A stretch of DNA of 40,564 bases from Bacilli bacterium (GTDB lineage Bacteria; Bacillota_I; Bacilli_A; RF39; UBA660). The stretch lies in contig JAGAYJ010000032.1 in assembly GCA_017940575.1 (NCBI GenBank), positions 75,158-115,721 on the forward strand, given 5' to 3'. The position numbers were made by a program, and so were the translations under genes. Below are positions 32,675 through 40,268 of this stretch, one piece after another. A model generated the notes under the pieces. That model ran no database searches, was not told where the DNA came from, and was given only the letters and a program-made list of their open reading frames with translations. Each line of letters starts with the position of its first letter. Within the stretch, counting starts at the first letter, position 1.

Positions 32675-33649
32675 TTACTCACCCATTTCACTAAATAAGC
32701 CATATATATATTTTTCAATATCAAAGACTTTTAAATCGTCTTTTCCTTCTCCAAGCCCTATATATTTAACAGGTATTCCAACACTATCTTTAATAGCTAA
32801 GACTATACCACCTTTAGCTGTTCCATCAAGTTTAGTTAAAACAATACCAGTTATATTTGTAATTTCTTTGAAACTTTTAGCTTGCGATATACCATTTTGA
32901 CCTGTTGTTGCATCAATTACAAGTAATGTCTCATGAGGAGCATTAGGTATAATTTTGCCTATTACTTTATTCATCTTATCTAATTCATTCATTAAGTTAA
33001 CTTTATTTTGAAGTCTTCCTGCTGTATCTATTAAAACAACATCATATTCTTCATTCTTAGCTTTTGTAACACCATCAAATATTACACTAGATGGGTCAAG
33101 AGATTCTCCAGATACAACATCTACCCCAATACGATTACCCCACTCATGTAACTGTTCAATAGCACCTGCTCTAAAAGTATCACCTGCAACAAGCATTACT
33201 TTTTTACCTTCACTTTTCAACTTGTTGGCAATTTTTCCTATAGTTGTAGTTTTACCTACACCATTTACTCCAACAAATAGTATAACCGTTGGACCAGACT
33301 CATTATAGTTTATTTTATTGACTATGATTTCATTTTGAACATATATAATAAACATCTCGTCAACTATAACTTCTTTTAAATCACTAACACTTGTTATATT
33401 TTCACTTTTTACACGTTTTCTTAATTTATCCATAAAATTCATGACAGTATTAACACCTATATCAGAAGTAATTAATATATCTTCTAATTCTTCAAAGTAT
33501 TCTTCATCAATGATATTATGTTTCATGTTAAGTAAATTAAGTTTAGACGTAAATTCTTTACGTGTTTTTTCTAGCCCTACTTCATATTCTTTTGTTTCTT
33601 TTACAGATTCTTTTTTAAAAGCATTTTTAAATTTATCAAATAGTCCCAT
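32675..33649 (-). CDS. ftsY: Signal recognition particle receptor FtsY
   Basis: 324-residue SRP GTPase that receives the SRP-ribosome complex at the membrane. N-domain helices (about 15-100) precede the G-domain: G1 GVNGVGKTT (127-135), then VAGDTFRAGAIEQLHEW, DTAGRLQNKVNLMNEL, and TKLDGTAKGG. The acidic A-domain is very short, as in many Bacillota. Start: ATG 33647-33649 (MGLFDKFKN) after AAGGTGAT; the GTG at 33656 lies in that ribosome site and is rejected. First gene of ftsY, small membrane protein, ylxM, herA-like. Confidence 0.96.
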   Translation of the reverse strand: MGLFDKFKNAFKKESVKETKEYEVGLEKTRKEFTSKLNLLNMKHNIIDEEYFEELEDILITSDIGVNTVMNFMDKLRKRVKSENITSVSDLKEVIVDEMFIIYVQNEIIVNKINYNESGPTVILFVGVNGVGKTTTIGKIANKLKSEGKKVMLVAGDTFRAGAIEQLHEWGNRIGVDVVSGESLDPSSVIFDGVTKAKNEEYDVVLIDTAGRLQNKVNLMNELDKMNKVIGKIIPNAPHETLLVIDATTGQNGISQAKSFKEITNITGIVLTKLDGTAKGGIVLAIKDSVGIPVKYIGLGEGKDDLKVFDIEKYIYGLFSEMGE

Positions 33650-33699
33650 AATTATCACCTTACCACTTAATTTTACACTATTTGAAGATAAATTACTAG

Positions 33700-33727
33700 A
33701 TTAAAAAAGAAACTATTTAAGTTTCTT
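33700..33727 (-). terminator. Intrinsic terminator of the two hairpin-protein genes
   Basis: AAGAAACT (33707-33714) pairs with AGTTTCTT (33720-33727), loop 5, then T-rich on the minus strand. The stop (33713-33715) is in the hairpin. Confidence 0.8.
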
Positions 33728-34303
33728 ATATGTTTTATCTACATTTTTAATATTATAGTCTTTTTGATAAGTATCTCTTATTCTTTTTAGTTCATCTATC
33801 TTGTTTATTTTACTTACAGTTATGTTATTACAAGTTATTTCTTTTTTTACATTATCAATCAAGTCTTCTAATATTTTTATATTTAAATTACATCTATCAA
33901 TTTCTTTTTCTAAATGTTTAATTTTATTATCGCAATCTATTTTTGCACTTTCTTGTAATATATCATCTATACTATTTATTCCAATTAGTACAATACAAGA
34001 TCCAAGCAAATGTGAAATATTAATAAAAGGTATAAAATGATTTATTAATGATGCTACTATCGCAATTAATAGTGCTAAAACATATAAAAATTTACTTATC
34101 TTTTGCTTTGTAAATTTACCTTTAGCAAGCCTATTTTTATTATATGATATTCCTCTTCTTAAACTATTTCTTTTTTCAACCATCACTTCAAGTTCGTTAG
34201 TTAATTGTACATATTTCTCACTATTTTTACCCTTTACAAAAAGTATTGAATCCTCATTTAAATAAACTGATTCATCATTGTATTTACCATATTCTGTATA
34301 CAT
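33713..34303 (-). CDS. Coiled-coil / two-TM / coiled-coil protein, copy 1 (unknown)
   Basis: 196 residues. It opens MYTEYGKYNDESVYLNEDSI, then a helical region (about 30-65, coiled-coil-like), two close TM helices (about 71-90 and 93-111, a membrane hairpin), and a long charged helix (about 115-160; SAKIDCDNKIKHLEKEIDRC, NLNIKILEDLIDNVKKEI). The overall plan, length and start match the gene directly upstream and the one at 37809-38378, suggesting one family. GAGGTAAGAAA precedes the ATG, 18 bp after its upstream neighbour. No domain is recognised. Confidence 0.75.
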   Translation of the reverse strand: MYTEYGKYNDESVYLNEDSILFVKGKNSEKYVQLTNELEVMVEKRNSLRRGISYNKNRLAKGKFTKQKISKFLYVLALLIAIVASLINHFIPFINISHLLGSCIVLIGINSIDDILQESAKIDCDNKIKHLEKEIDRCNLNIKILEDLIDNVKKEITCNNITVSKINKIDELKRIRDTYQKDYNIKNVDKTYKKLK

Positions 34304-34321
34304 TTTCTTACCTCATTTAAA

Positions 34322-34915
34322 TTATTTAAGTTTTTTAACCTTTAAAGTATCAACAAGCCCATATGTAGATACATATGTATTTTTAAGTTTTTTTAGATAT
34401 TCAACTTCATTTACATCATTGCATTTTAAGTCATATTTTTTAGTATTATTCTTTATTTCCATTAATCTTTTTTGTGTATTAGATATCTCTTCATTATTCA
34501 TTTCAATTTGATCTTTAAAAATATTTGATTCAATTAAATACTCTTTTTTTGTTAAGATAGCTAAAAATTCAATCATAGAAAACACTAAAACTTCAGAACA
34601 AGTTAAAAATACTAAAGATGAAATTAATAAGGATGAATTAGAAATTATATTAAAAGTCATTACAATTAAAAATAATATATTTACATTGGATAATAATTTA
34701 GATAATTTTTGTTTAAAGAACTTTTTTTCTTTATACTTATCTTCTAAAGTTCTAAAGCAATAATCTAAGTAATCACTTTTAATAGCTAAAACATCAAGTC
34801 TGTTTTCCAAGTCTAACATTTCATCTATATTTTCACTATTATCAAACGCTTTTACATTATTATCATCATCTAAAGCTATTACAAAACCATTAAAAGTCGC
34901 ATATTTTGTATACAT
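34322..34915 (-). CDS. Coiled-coil / two-TM / coiled-coil protein, copy 2 (unknown)
   Basis: 197 residues from the ATG at 34913-34915 (MYTKYATFNG), 7 bases after GAGGG. A longer frame reaching 34993 runs through the promoter and has no ribosome site, so it is rejected. Same plan as copy 1: N-terminal MYT-x-Y motif, acidic stretch (about 15-37), helix, two TMs (about 77-94 and 97-120), and a long polar helix with NNEEISNTQKRLMEIKNNTK. Ends in lysine-rich TLKVKKLK, as copy 1 ends in YKKLK. First gene of the pair, under a good promoter (34941-34969) that is divergent from the RNase J promoter. Confidence 0.75.
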   Translation of the reverse strand: MYTKYATFNGFVIALDDDNNVKAFDNSENIDEMLDLENRLDVLAIKSDYLDYCFRTLEDKYKEKKFFKQKLSKLLSNVNILFLIVMTFNIISNSSLLISSLVFLTCSEVLVFSMIEFLAILTKKEYLIESNIFKDQIEMNNEEISNTQKRLMEIKNNTKKYDLKCNDVNEVEYLKKLKNTYVSTYGLVDTLKVKKLK

Positions 34916-34940
34916 TAAGTATCCCTCATTTCGTTTAAAT

Positions 34941-34969
34941 ATTATATATCTAAAATTTTTATATTGCAA
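34941..34969 (-). promoter_or_regulatory. Promoter of the hairpin-protein pair
   Basis: TTGCAA (34964-34969), 17 bp spacer, TATAAT (34941-34946) on the minus strand, divergent from the rnj promoter. Confidence 0.72.
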
Positions 34970-34986
34970 TAAAGTAATACCAAAAC

Positions 34987-35015
34987 TAGACAAATAAGCA
35001 AAAAAAAGTTATAAT
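34987..35015 (+). promoter_or_regulatory. Promoter of the RNase J gene
   Basis: TAGACA (34987-34992), 17 bp spacer, TATAAT (35010-35015) on the plus strand. Confidence 0.72.
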
Positions 35016-35059
35016 TATGTAGTTGATTATTTATTGCTAAATGGAAAGGAGAAATTAAA

Positions 35060-36730
35060 TTGAAATTTTTTGAAGACACAGATACCAAGATTTTTGCTCT
35101 AGGTGGCCTTGGTGAAGTCGGAAAAAACATGTATTGTATGATGCATGGTAATGAAATAATCATTACTGATGTCGGAATAACTTTCCCAGGAAATGATTTA
35201 ATGGGAATTGATTACGTATTACCTGATTTTACATTTTTAAAGAAAAATGAAAATAAAATCAAAGCTATATTTATAACACACGGACATGAGGATCATATTG
35301 GAGGTATTCCGTTTATTCTACAAACATTAAACATACCTGCTATATATGCTCCAAACCAAGCAGTTGGTTTAATTAGAAAAAAACTTGAAGAAAAAAATAT
35401 TAAGTTTAAAAACTTAATTACATATGATGAGTCAACTAAGGTTAAAACCAAAAACTTTGAAGTAACATTTTTTAGAACAACTCACTCTATACCTGATTCA
35501 CATGGTATATGTATTACAACATCAAACGGAACAATTGTAACAACTGGAGACTTTAAATTTGATTTAACGCCTATTGGTACAATGGCTAATATACATAAAA
35601 TGGCATCAATCGGTGAGCATGGTGTAACTCTACTTTTAAGTGATAGTACAAATGCTTTATCTGAAGGCTTTAGTAAAAGTGAATCTAGAGTTGATGTTGC
35701 TCTATATGAAATACTTAAAAATACAAAAAGCCGTGTTATTATTGCGACATTTGCATCTAATATATATCGTTTAAAACATATTGTAGATAATTGTAAGAAA
35801 ACAGGAAGAAAGATTGCTACTTTTGGTAGATCAATGGATAACAATATTGAAATATCAATTCAAGGTGGATATATCAAGCATAAAGATATCTTTATAACAC
35901 CAGAAGAAGCAAATCATTTACCACCCGAAAAAGTATGTCTACTTTGTACAGGTACTCAAGGAGAACCTTTAGCTGCTTTATCTAGAATCGCTGATGGAAC
36001 TCATAAACAAATTAAACTTATGCCTGATGATGTTGTTGTATTCTCATCATCTGCAATACCTGGTAATGCAATTAACATATCTAGAACTATTAATAAACTA
36101 TATATGAAAGGTGTTAAAGTATATACAAATACATCACTTAGTGACGTTCATACATCAGGACATGCTAATGAAGAAGAACTTAAACTAATGATCCGACTTA
36201 TTAAACCTAAATATGTAATGCCATTTCATGGTGAATATAGAATGCTAAAAAAACATGCTGATATAGCGCAACTTTGTGGCGTTCCAAAAGAAAATACTTT
36301 TATACTTAAAAATGGTGATGTACTTTCTATGTATAAAGGTGAGATTAAAAAAGCTGGTACAGTTGAAGCTGGTGATACTTATGTTGATGGTAACAGAATT
36401 GGATCTACTGGATCAATTGTCATGAAAGATAGAAAGATAATGGCTAACGATGGAATTATTGTAGTAATAGCCAATATAAACATGAAAGATAAAGAACTTT
36501 TAGGAAAAGTAAATATTACTACTAGAGGTTTTGTTCAAGTAAATGAAAATGAAGAATTATTACATGAGTTAGAAAACTTAAGTAAAAAAGCAATATTAAA
36601 TAAAATAAATAATCAAATTGGATTTGGTGAAATAAAAAGTGAAATCGTTACTGCATTATCAAACTATACATATGAAAAAACAGGAAGACGTCCTATAATT
36701 CTTCCTGTTATAATGGATATCAAGAAATAA
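35060..36730 (+). CDS. rnj: Ribonuclease J
   Basis: 556-residue metallo-beta-lactamase/beta-CASP RNase. The zinc motif HGHEDH is at 74-79; further motifs are TTHSIPDSHG and SDSTNALSEGFSKSESR, followed by the beta-CASP region and C-terminal domain (GTVEAGDTYVDGNRIGSTGSIVMKDR). RNase J has 5'-3' exo- and endonuclease activity in mRNA decay and rRNA maturation of Bacillota. Start: TTG at 35060-35062, 8 bases after AAAGGAG. J1 and J2 cannot be told apart here; a second copy is not in the window. Terminated by a strong hairpin at the stop codon. Confidence 0.94.
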   Translation: MKFFEDTDTKIFALGGLGEVGKNMYCMMHGNEIIITDVGITFPGNDLMGIDYVLPDFTFLKKNENKIKAIFITHGHEDHIGGIPFILQTLNIPAIYAPNQAVGLIRKKLEEKNIKFKNLITYDESTKVKTKNFEVTFFRTTHSIPDSHGICITTSNGTIVTTGDFKFDLTPIGTMANIHKMASIGEHGVTLLLSDSTNALSEGFSKSESRVDVALYEILKNTKSRVIIATFASNIYRLKHIVDNCKKTGRKIATFGRSMDNNIEISIQGGYIKHKDIFITPEEANHLPPEKVCLLCTGTQGEPLAALSRIADGTHKQIKLMPDDVVVFSSSAIPGNAINISRTINKLYMKGVKVYTNTSLSDVHTSGHANEEELKLMIRLIKPKYVMPFHGEYRMLKKHADIAQLCGVPKENTFILKNGDVLSMYKGEIKKAGTVEAGDTYVDGNRIGSTGSIVMKDRKIMANDGIIVVIANINMKDKELLGKVNITTRGFVQVNENEELLHELENLSKKAILNKINNQIGFGEIKSEIVTALSNYTYEKTGRRPIILPVIMDIKK

Positions 36731-36746
36731 CTTGATATCTTTTTTA
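36716..36746 (+). terminator. Intrinsic terminator of the RNase J gene
   Basis: GATATCAAG (36716-36724) pairs with CTTGATATC (36731-36739), followed by seven Ts. The stop (36728-36730) is in the loop. Confidence 0.85.
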
Positions 36747-37028
36747 TTTTTCATTCATTTTTTCTAAAACAAAATATTTGCATCCATAAGCACAATTATT
36801 TTTAATATACTCTTCCTTTTTAGAAAAATCATTAAGTGGTTTAAATAATTTGTTTTCCTTTTTACAAAATCCTTTAAGTCTTAATTTTCCATATGACCAA
36901 TCACCTAGTATATAGTCATATTCATTAAAATAATCTGTTGCTTTTGATACAACCTCATCAGTATTAAATGCATCTTTAAAGTCTTCAATAAGTTCATATT
37001 TTATATCATTTAAAATAACATATTTCAT
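36744..37028 (-). CDS. yutD: YutD family protein
   Basis: 94 residues from the ATG at 37026-37028 (MKYVILNDIKYELIEDFKDA) after GGTGATTCT. The longer frame from 37079 lies in yunB and has no ribosome site. The family motif YDYILGDWSYGKLRLKGF (about 37-54) and the closing NNCAYGCKYFVLEK are YutD/DUF1027 hallmarks. Function unknown. In Bacillus yutD and yunB are also close neighbours, as here (34 bp apart), so the pairing is conserved. Confidence 0.88.
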   Translation of the reverse strand: MKYVILNDIKYELIEDFKDAFNTDEVVSKATDYFNEYDYILGDWSYGKLRLKGFCKKENKLFKPLNDFSKKEEYIKNNCAYGCKYFVLEKMNEK

Positions 37029-37062
37029 AGAATCACCAAACTTATTATAACATTTATTTAAA

Positions 37063-37782
37063 TTAATTACTAGAACCATTTAAATAAAACGGAATATCAC
37101 GGTTAGATGAATAATAATTAGGAATACTTCCTTGAATCATTTTAATAGCAATTGGAACACTGTCTTCTACCTTAACCTCTTTTATTGAAAAAGGTAAAAT
37201 CATTTGTTCCGTAATACTAATTTTAATATCAAGCTCTATAATTGCATTATTAATGCCATAATCATTTACTTTTGTATCTACACTAACTATTATATCTCCA
37301 ATTAAATGTAGTTTAACTGGTATCTTAGGTCCTATATTAGATAATAATACATTATTAAAAATAATACCTGTTGGTATTTCATAAATTATTCCTTTTTTTA
37401 TTTTTGATTTATCTTTTAAAATAGTTACTTCTTCTAATTCTATTTCACCTTTTTCTAATTTGCTTAAATTAATTTTTAAATTCTTATTTATAGTTAATAT
37501 AAGCTCATTTATTTTAGCTGTATTAAAATCAACTGTATTATTTTTTTCAATAAACAAATTATTTCTTATATTATCTATTACATTATCATTTAAAGATTTA
37601 TTAATAATATAATTTATTATTTTTTTAGATTCAATTTTGCCATATTCCTCTACTTTTTTAGATAAACTAATTCCAATATATCTAAAACATATTATAAGTG
37701 ATACTATTAAAAAAAAGATTAATAATAAAATAAAAGTAAATGGAGATAAATATCTTTTTTTCTTAAGTTTTATTCTTCTCAT
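37063..37782 (-). CDS. yunB: Sporulation protein YunB
   Basis: 239 residues from the ATG at 37780-37782 (MRRIKLKKKRYLSPF), with a TM helix (about 17-39) and an extracytoplasmic domain (VDFNTAKINELILTINKNL, PTGIIFNNVLLSNIGPKIPV, DYGINNAIIELDIKISITEQM). YunB is a mother-cell sporulation protein in Bacillus, of unknown biochemical role. An ATG at 37807-37809 gives a longer frame but lies in the preceding terminator hairpin. Neither ATG has a ribosome site: the sequence in front is CATATTTTTTAGT. A sigma-E-like pair, AAACATT and CATATTTT 15 bp apart, would place the transcript start near the ATG and make it leaderless. The start is therefore uncertain. Confidence 0.75.
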   Translation of the reverse strand: MRRIKLKKKRYLSPFTFILLLIFFLIVSLIICFRYIGISLSKKVEEYGKIESKKIINYIINKSLNDNVIDNIRNNLFIEKNNTVDFNTAKINELILTINKNLKINLSKLEKGEIELEEVTILKDKSKIKKGIIYEIPTGIIFNNVLLSNIGPKIPVKLHLIGDIIVSVDTKVNDYGINNAIIELDIKISITEQMILPFSIKEVKVEDSVPIAIKMIQGSIPNYYSSNRDIPFYLNGSSN

Positions 37783-37795
37783 ACTAAAAAATATG

Positions 37796-37818
37796 CATAA
37801 AAAAAACATTAATGTTTA
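37796..37818 (-). terminator. Intrinsic terminator of hairpin-protein copy 3
   Basis: On the minus strand AACATTAA pairs with TTAATGTT across a short loop and eight Ts follow. The stop (37809-37811) lies in the hairpin. Confidence 0.75.
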
Positions 37819-38378
37819 GTTAATGTTTTTATCTTCTCTTTATTATTTTCTTTAATATTATTTTGTTGCTTAATTATTTCTTCAATATTACCATTTTCAT
37901 ATATATCAGATACTTGCTTTAAATATGATAGCTCATTTAATATAATATCTATTTTTGATATTTTTTTAGTATTATTATTAATTAAAGTGTTGTTTAAATC
38001 TATTTCACTCTCAAATTTACTAAGTTTTATATTCATCTTTTTTTCAATTTTACTTTTAGAATTTAATGAACTATGTATTCCAGCAAGCAAAGGAATTGAT
38101 TCTATTAAGCTAAAAGTAAATAAGCCAAGTTTGGATAAATCAACATCTAATAAATTAGTTATCTTAATTACTAAAATATTTAAAATAATTGTTCCAATAA
38201 CACCTAAAAGTAAATGAAAATTTTTTCTTTTTTTAACATTTTTATTATATTCTTCTATTATTTTATCTAACTTATAATTATTGTATTCTGCCTTTTCAAT
38301 TCCAAGTTCTAAAGATTCTTTTTTGTTTTTTAATTCTTCTAATCTACTATCTAAAAAAATATTAAAATTTTCACTCAT
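37809..38378 (-). CDS. Coiled-coil / two-TM / coiled-coil protein, copy 3 (unknown)
   Basis: 189 residues: a helical, charged N-terminal region (about 8-50; DSRLEELKNKKESLELGIEK), two TMs (about 53-74 and 83-101), and a second helical region (about 105-160; SKIEKKMNIKLSKFESEIDL). The layout equals that of the two proteins at 33713-34915, though the N-terminal MYT-x-Y motif is missing and I would call it a topological relative and not a proven paralogue. AGGTGATTTAA precedes the ATG. It lies between yunB and spoVIF, so a sporulation role is possible, but nothing in the sequence proves it. Confidence 0.7.
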   Translation of the reverse strand: MSENFNIFLDSRLEELKNKKESLELGIEKAEYNNYKLDKIIEEYNKNVKKRKNFHLLLGVIGTIILNILVIKITNLLDVDLSKLGLFTFSLIESIPLLAGIHSSLNSKSKIEKKMNIKLSKFESEIDLNNTLINNNTKKISKIDIILNELSYLKQVSDIYENGNIEEIIKQQNNIKENNKEKIKTLTKH

Positions 38379-38396
38379 TTAAATCACCTAGCAAAT

Positions 38397-38405
38397 ATTC
38401 TAGCA
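38397..38405 (-). promoter_or_regulatory. Extended -10 promoter of hairpin-protein copy 3
   Basis: TGCTAGAAT on the minus strand (-10 TAGAAT 38397-38402, TGC 38403-38405), divergent from spoVIF. No clear -35 box. Confidence 0.4.
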
Positions 38406-38424
38406 CATATTCAAAATAATTAAA

Positions 38425-38451
38425 ACAATTATTTAACATTTTCATATAATA
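38425..38451 (+). promoter_or_regulatory. Sigma-K-like promoter of spoVIF
   Basis: AC (38425-38426), 16 bp, then CATATAATA (38443-38451), matching the sigma-K pattern AC-N16-CATAnnnTA. A TATAAT also lies in it, but no sigma-A -35 is in place. Confidence 0.55.
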
Positions 38452-38467
38452 TTTTAGGAGGTTTTAT

Positions 38468-38710
38468 ATGGCTTTTTCAGACAGTTTTTTTAATAAAGTT
38501 GAAAAAAAGACAAATGTAGGTAAAGATACTATTTTAAGACTTGCAGAAAAACTTCAAAAAAATGATTTAAAATGTGAGAATACTCTAAGAGAAGTAATAA
38601 GTGAATTAAGTAAAATAACAGGAAAACCAGTTTCTAAAGAAAAAGAAGATAAAATAATTAAAGCAGTTAAAGATGATAAAATACCTAAAGATTTAGATAA
38701 AATGATTTAA
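38468..38710 (+). CDS. spoVIF: Stage VI sporulation protein F
   Basis: 80 residues. FFNKVEKKTNVGKDTILRLAEKLQ (about 7-30) and GKPVSKEKEDKIIKAVKDDKIPKDLDKMI (about 52-80) follow the SpoVIF/YjcC pattern, a small mother-cell coat-assembly factor of Bacillus. The ATG follows AGGAGG (38457-38462). Its promoter is sigma-K-like, in keeping with sigma-K control in Bacillus. It is followed after about 50 bp by spoIVA, also a coat/morphogenesis gene, which has its own promoter. Confidence 0.82.
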   Translation: MAFSDSFFNKVEKKTNVGKDTILRLAEKLQKNDLKCENTLREVISELSKITGKPVSKEKEDKIIKAVKDDKIPKDLDKMI

Positions 38711-38713
38711 GTG

Positions 38714-38742
38714 TAATACTTAAACTAAGTTTTACATATAGT
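38714..38742 (+). promoter_or_regulatory. Sigma-E-like promoter of spoIVA
   Basis: TAATACT (38714-38720) matches the sigma-E -35 pattern KMATATT at 6 of 7, and CATATAGT (38735-38742) the -10 CATACAMT at 6 of 8, with a 14 bp spacer. No sigma-A promoter is evident. Confidence 0.55.
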
Positions 38743-38763
38743 TAGTTAGAAAGTAGGGATTAA

Positions 38764-40239
38764 ATGGATAAGATAGATATTATAAAAAGTATTAGTGAGC
38801 GTACTGGTGGAGATTTATACTTGGGTGTTGTTGGGGCTGTTAGATGTGGTAAATCTACTTTTATAAAAAAAGTAATCGAATCACTTGTTGTTCCAAATAT
38901 AGAAGATGAATATGAAAAGAAAAGAACACTTGATGAAATACCACAATCAGCCCAAGGTAAAACAATAATGACCACAGAACCAAAATTCGTACCTTCTAAT
39001 GCAGCTAAAATTAAAATAGATGAATTTGAAACTAATATAAGATTAGTTGATTGTGTTGGATATATTGTAGATGGCGCTAAAGGATATGAAGATGAAAATG
39101 GTCCACGTATGGTAAAAAGTCCATGGTATAATGAAGAAATACCCTTTGTAGAAGCCGCTGAAATTGGAACAGAAAAAGTAATTAGAGATCACTCCTCTAT
39201 TGGTATAGTAATTACTACTGATGGATCATTTGGAGAAATTGAGAGAAATAGCTATGTTGAAGCTGAAGAGCGTATTGTAGATGAGTTAAAAACTTACGGC
39301 AAGCCATTTATAGTTATATTAAACTCTGCTCATCCAATGTTACCAGAAACTGAAAGATTAGCTGATTCATTAAAAGAAAAATATAATGTACCAGTTTTAC
39401 CTATAAGTGTTGAGAATATGACAGAACGAGATATTTATAATATTTTAAAAGAAGCGTTATATGAATTTCCAGTAATTGAAGTAAAAGTTAATATGCCAGA
39501 ATGGATTACTTGTCTAAACTCTGATAACTGGCTTAAAAAACATTATATAGATAAGATTAAAGAAAGTGTTTACGAAGTTGATAAATTAAGAGATATAGAA
39601 GGAATAACAAATCACTTCTCAGATTCAGAATATATTGATAAATCATATATTTCAAATGTAGACACAAAAACAGGTATTATTACATTAAACTTAGATTGTA
39701 AAGAAGAGTTATATAATCAAATACTAAATGAAATAATAGATGTTGATATGAATAATAAAACAGAAGTTTTAAAAATGTTTCAAGATTTTAGAGAAGCTAA
39801 AGAAGAATATGATCAAATCAAAAGTGCTCTTAAAATGGTTAAACAAACAGGTTATGGTATAGCATCACCTAGCCTTAAAGATATGAGGTTAGATACACCA
39901 GAGATTATAAAGCAAGGAACTAGGTATGGCGTTAAACTAAAAGCGACAGCTCCATCAATTCACATGATTAGAGTTGATGTAGAATCAACCTTTGAACCAA
40001 TAATAGGATCTGAAATACAAAGTAAAGAATTAATTGACTATTTAACTAAAGACTATGATACTAATCCATCTAACATATGGAAAAGTGAAATATTTGGAAG
40101 AAGCTTAGATGTAATTGTTAAAGAGGGAATACAAGCTAAGTTATCATTAATGCCTGATAATATAAGATTAAAGCTTAACAATACCTTAACTAAATTAGTT
40201 AATAAAGGGTCAGGTAATTTATTTGCAATTGTAATATAA
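38764..40239 (+). CDS. spoIVA: Stage IV sporulation protein A
   Basis: 491 residues, close to the 492 of Bacillus. SpoIVA is an ATPase that polymerises on the forespore outer membrane and founds the coat and cortex. The Walker A is GAVRCGKST (24-32) in LGVVGAVRCGKSTFIKK, DCVGYIVDGAKGYEDENGPRM (about 98-118) follows as in the family, with the middle domain and the coiled coil/C-terminal membrane-targeting region (QSKELIDYLTKDYDTNPSNIWKSEIFG) at the end. The start ATG has AGTAGGGAT in front. It is under a sigma-E-like promoter, the sigma that drives spoIVA in Bacillus. Confidence 0.96.
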   Translation: MDKIDIIKSISERTGGDLYLGVVGAVRCGKSTFIKKVIESLVVPNIEDEYEKKRTLDEIPQSAQGKTIMTTEPKFVPSNAAKIKIDEFETNIRLVDCVGYIVDGAKGYEDENGPRMVKSPWYNEEIPFVEAAEIGTEKVIRDHSSIGIVITTDGSFGEIERNSYVEAEERIVDELKTYGKPFIVILNSAHPMLPETERLADSLKEKYNVPVLPISVENMTERDIYNILKEALYEFPVIEVKVNMPEWITCLNSDNWLKKHYIDKIKESVYEVDKLRDIEGITNHFSDSEYIDKSYISNVDTKTGIITLNLDCKEELYNQILNEIIDVDMNNKTEVLKMFQDFREAKEEYDQIKSALKMVKQTGYGIASPSLKDMRLDTPEIIKQGTRYGVKLKATAPSIHMIRVDVESTFEPIIGSEIQSKELIDYLTKDYDTNPSNIWKSEIFGRSLDVIVKEGIQAKLSLMPDNIRLKLNNTLTKLVNKGSGNLFAIVI

Positions 40240-40268
40240 AAAAATTCTCTAATTAAAGAGAATTTTTT
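40236..40268. terminator. Bidirectional intrinsic terminator between spoIVA and the Rpn-type gene
   Basis: AAAATTCTCT (40241-40250) pairs with AGAGAATTTT (40257-40266). T-rich flanks lie on both strands, so it can end both convergent transcripts. The stop of the minus-strand gene (40253-40255) is in the loop. Confidence 0.82.

Noticed and set aside
34916-35163. Extension of the hairpin protein upstream to 34993 and a further minus-strand frame to 35163
   Set aside because: They pass through the divergent promoters and the start of the RNase J gene and have no ribosome site.
35482-35844. Minus-strand frame of 120 codons inside the RNase J gene
   Set aside because: Antisense to a well-conserved coding region, no ribosome site or promoter.
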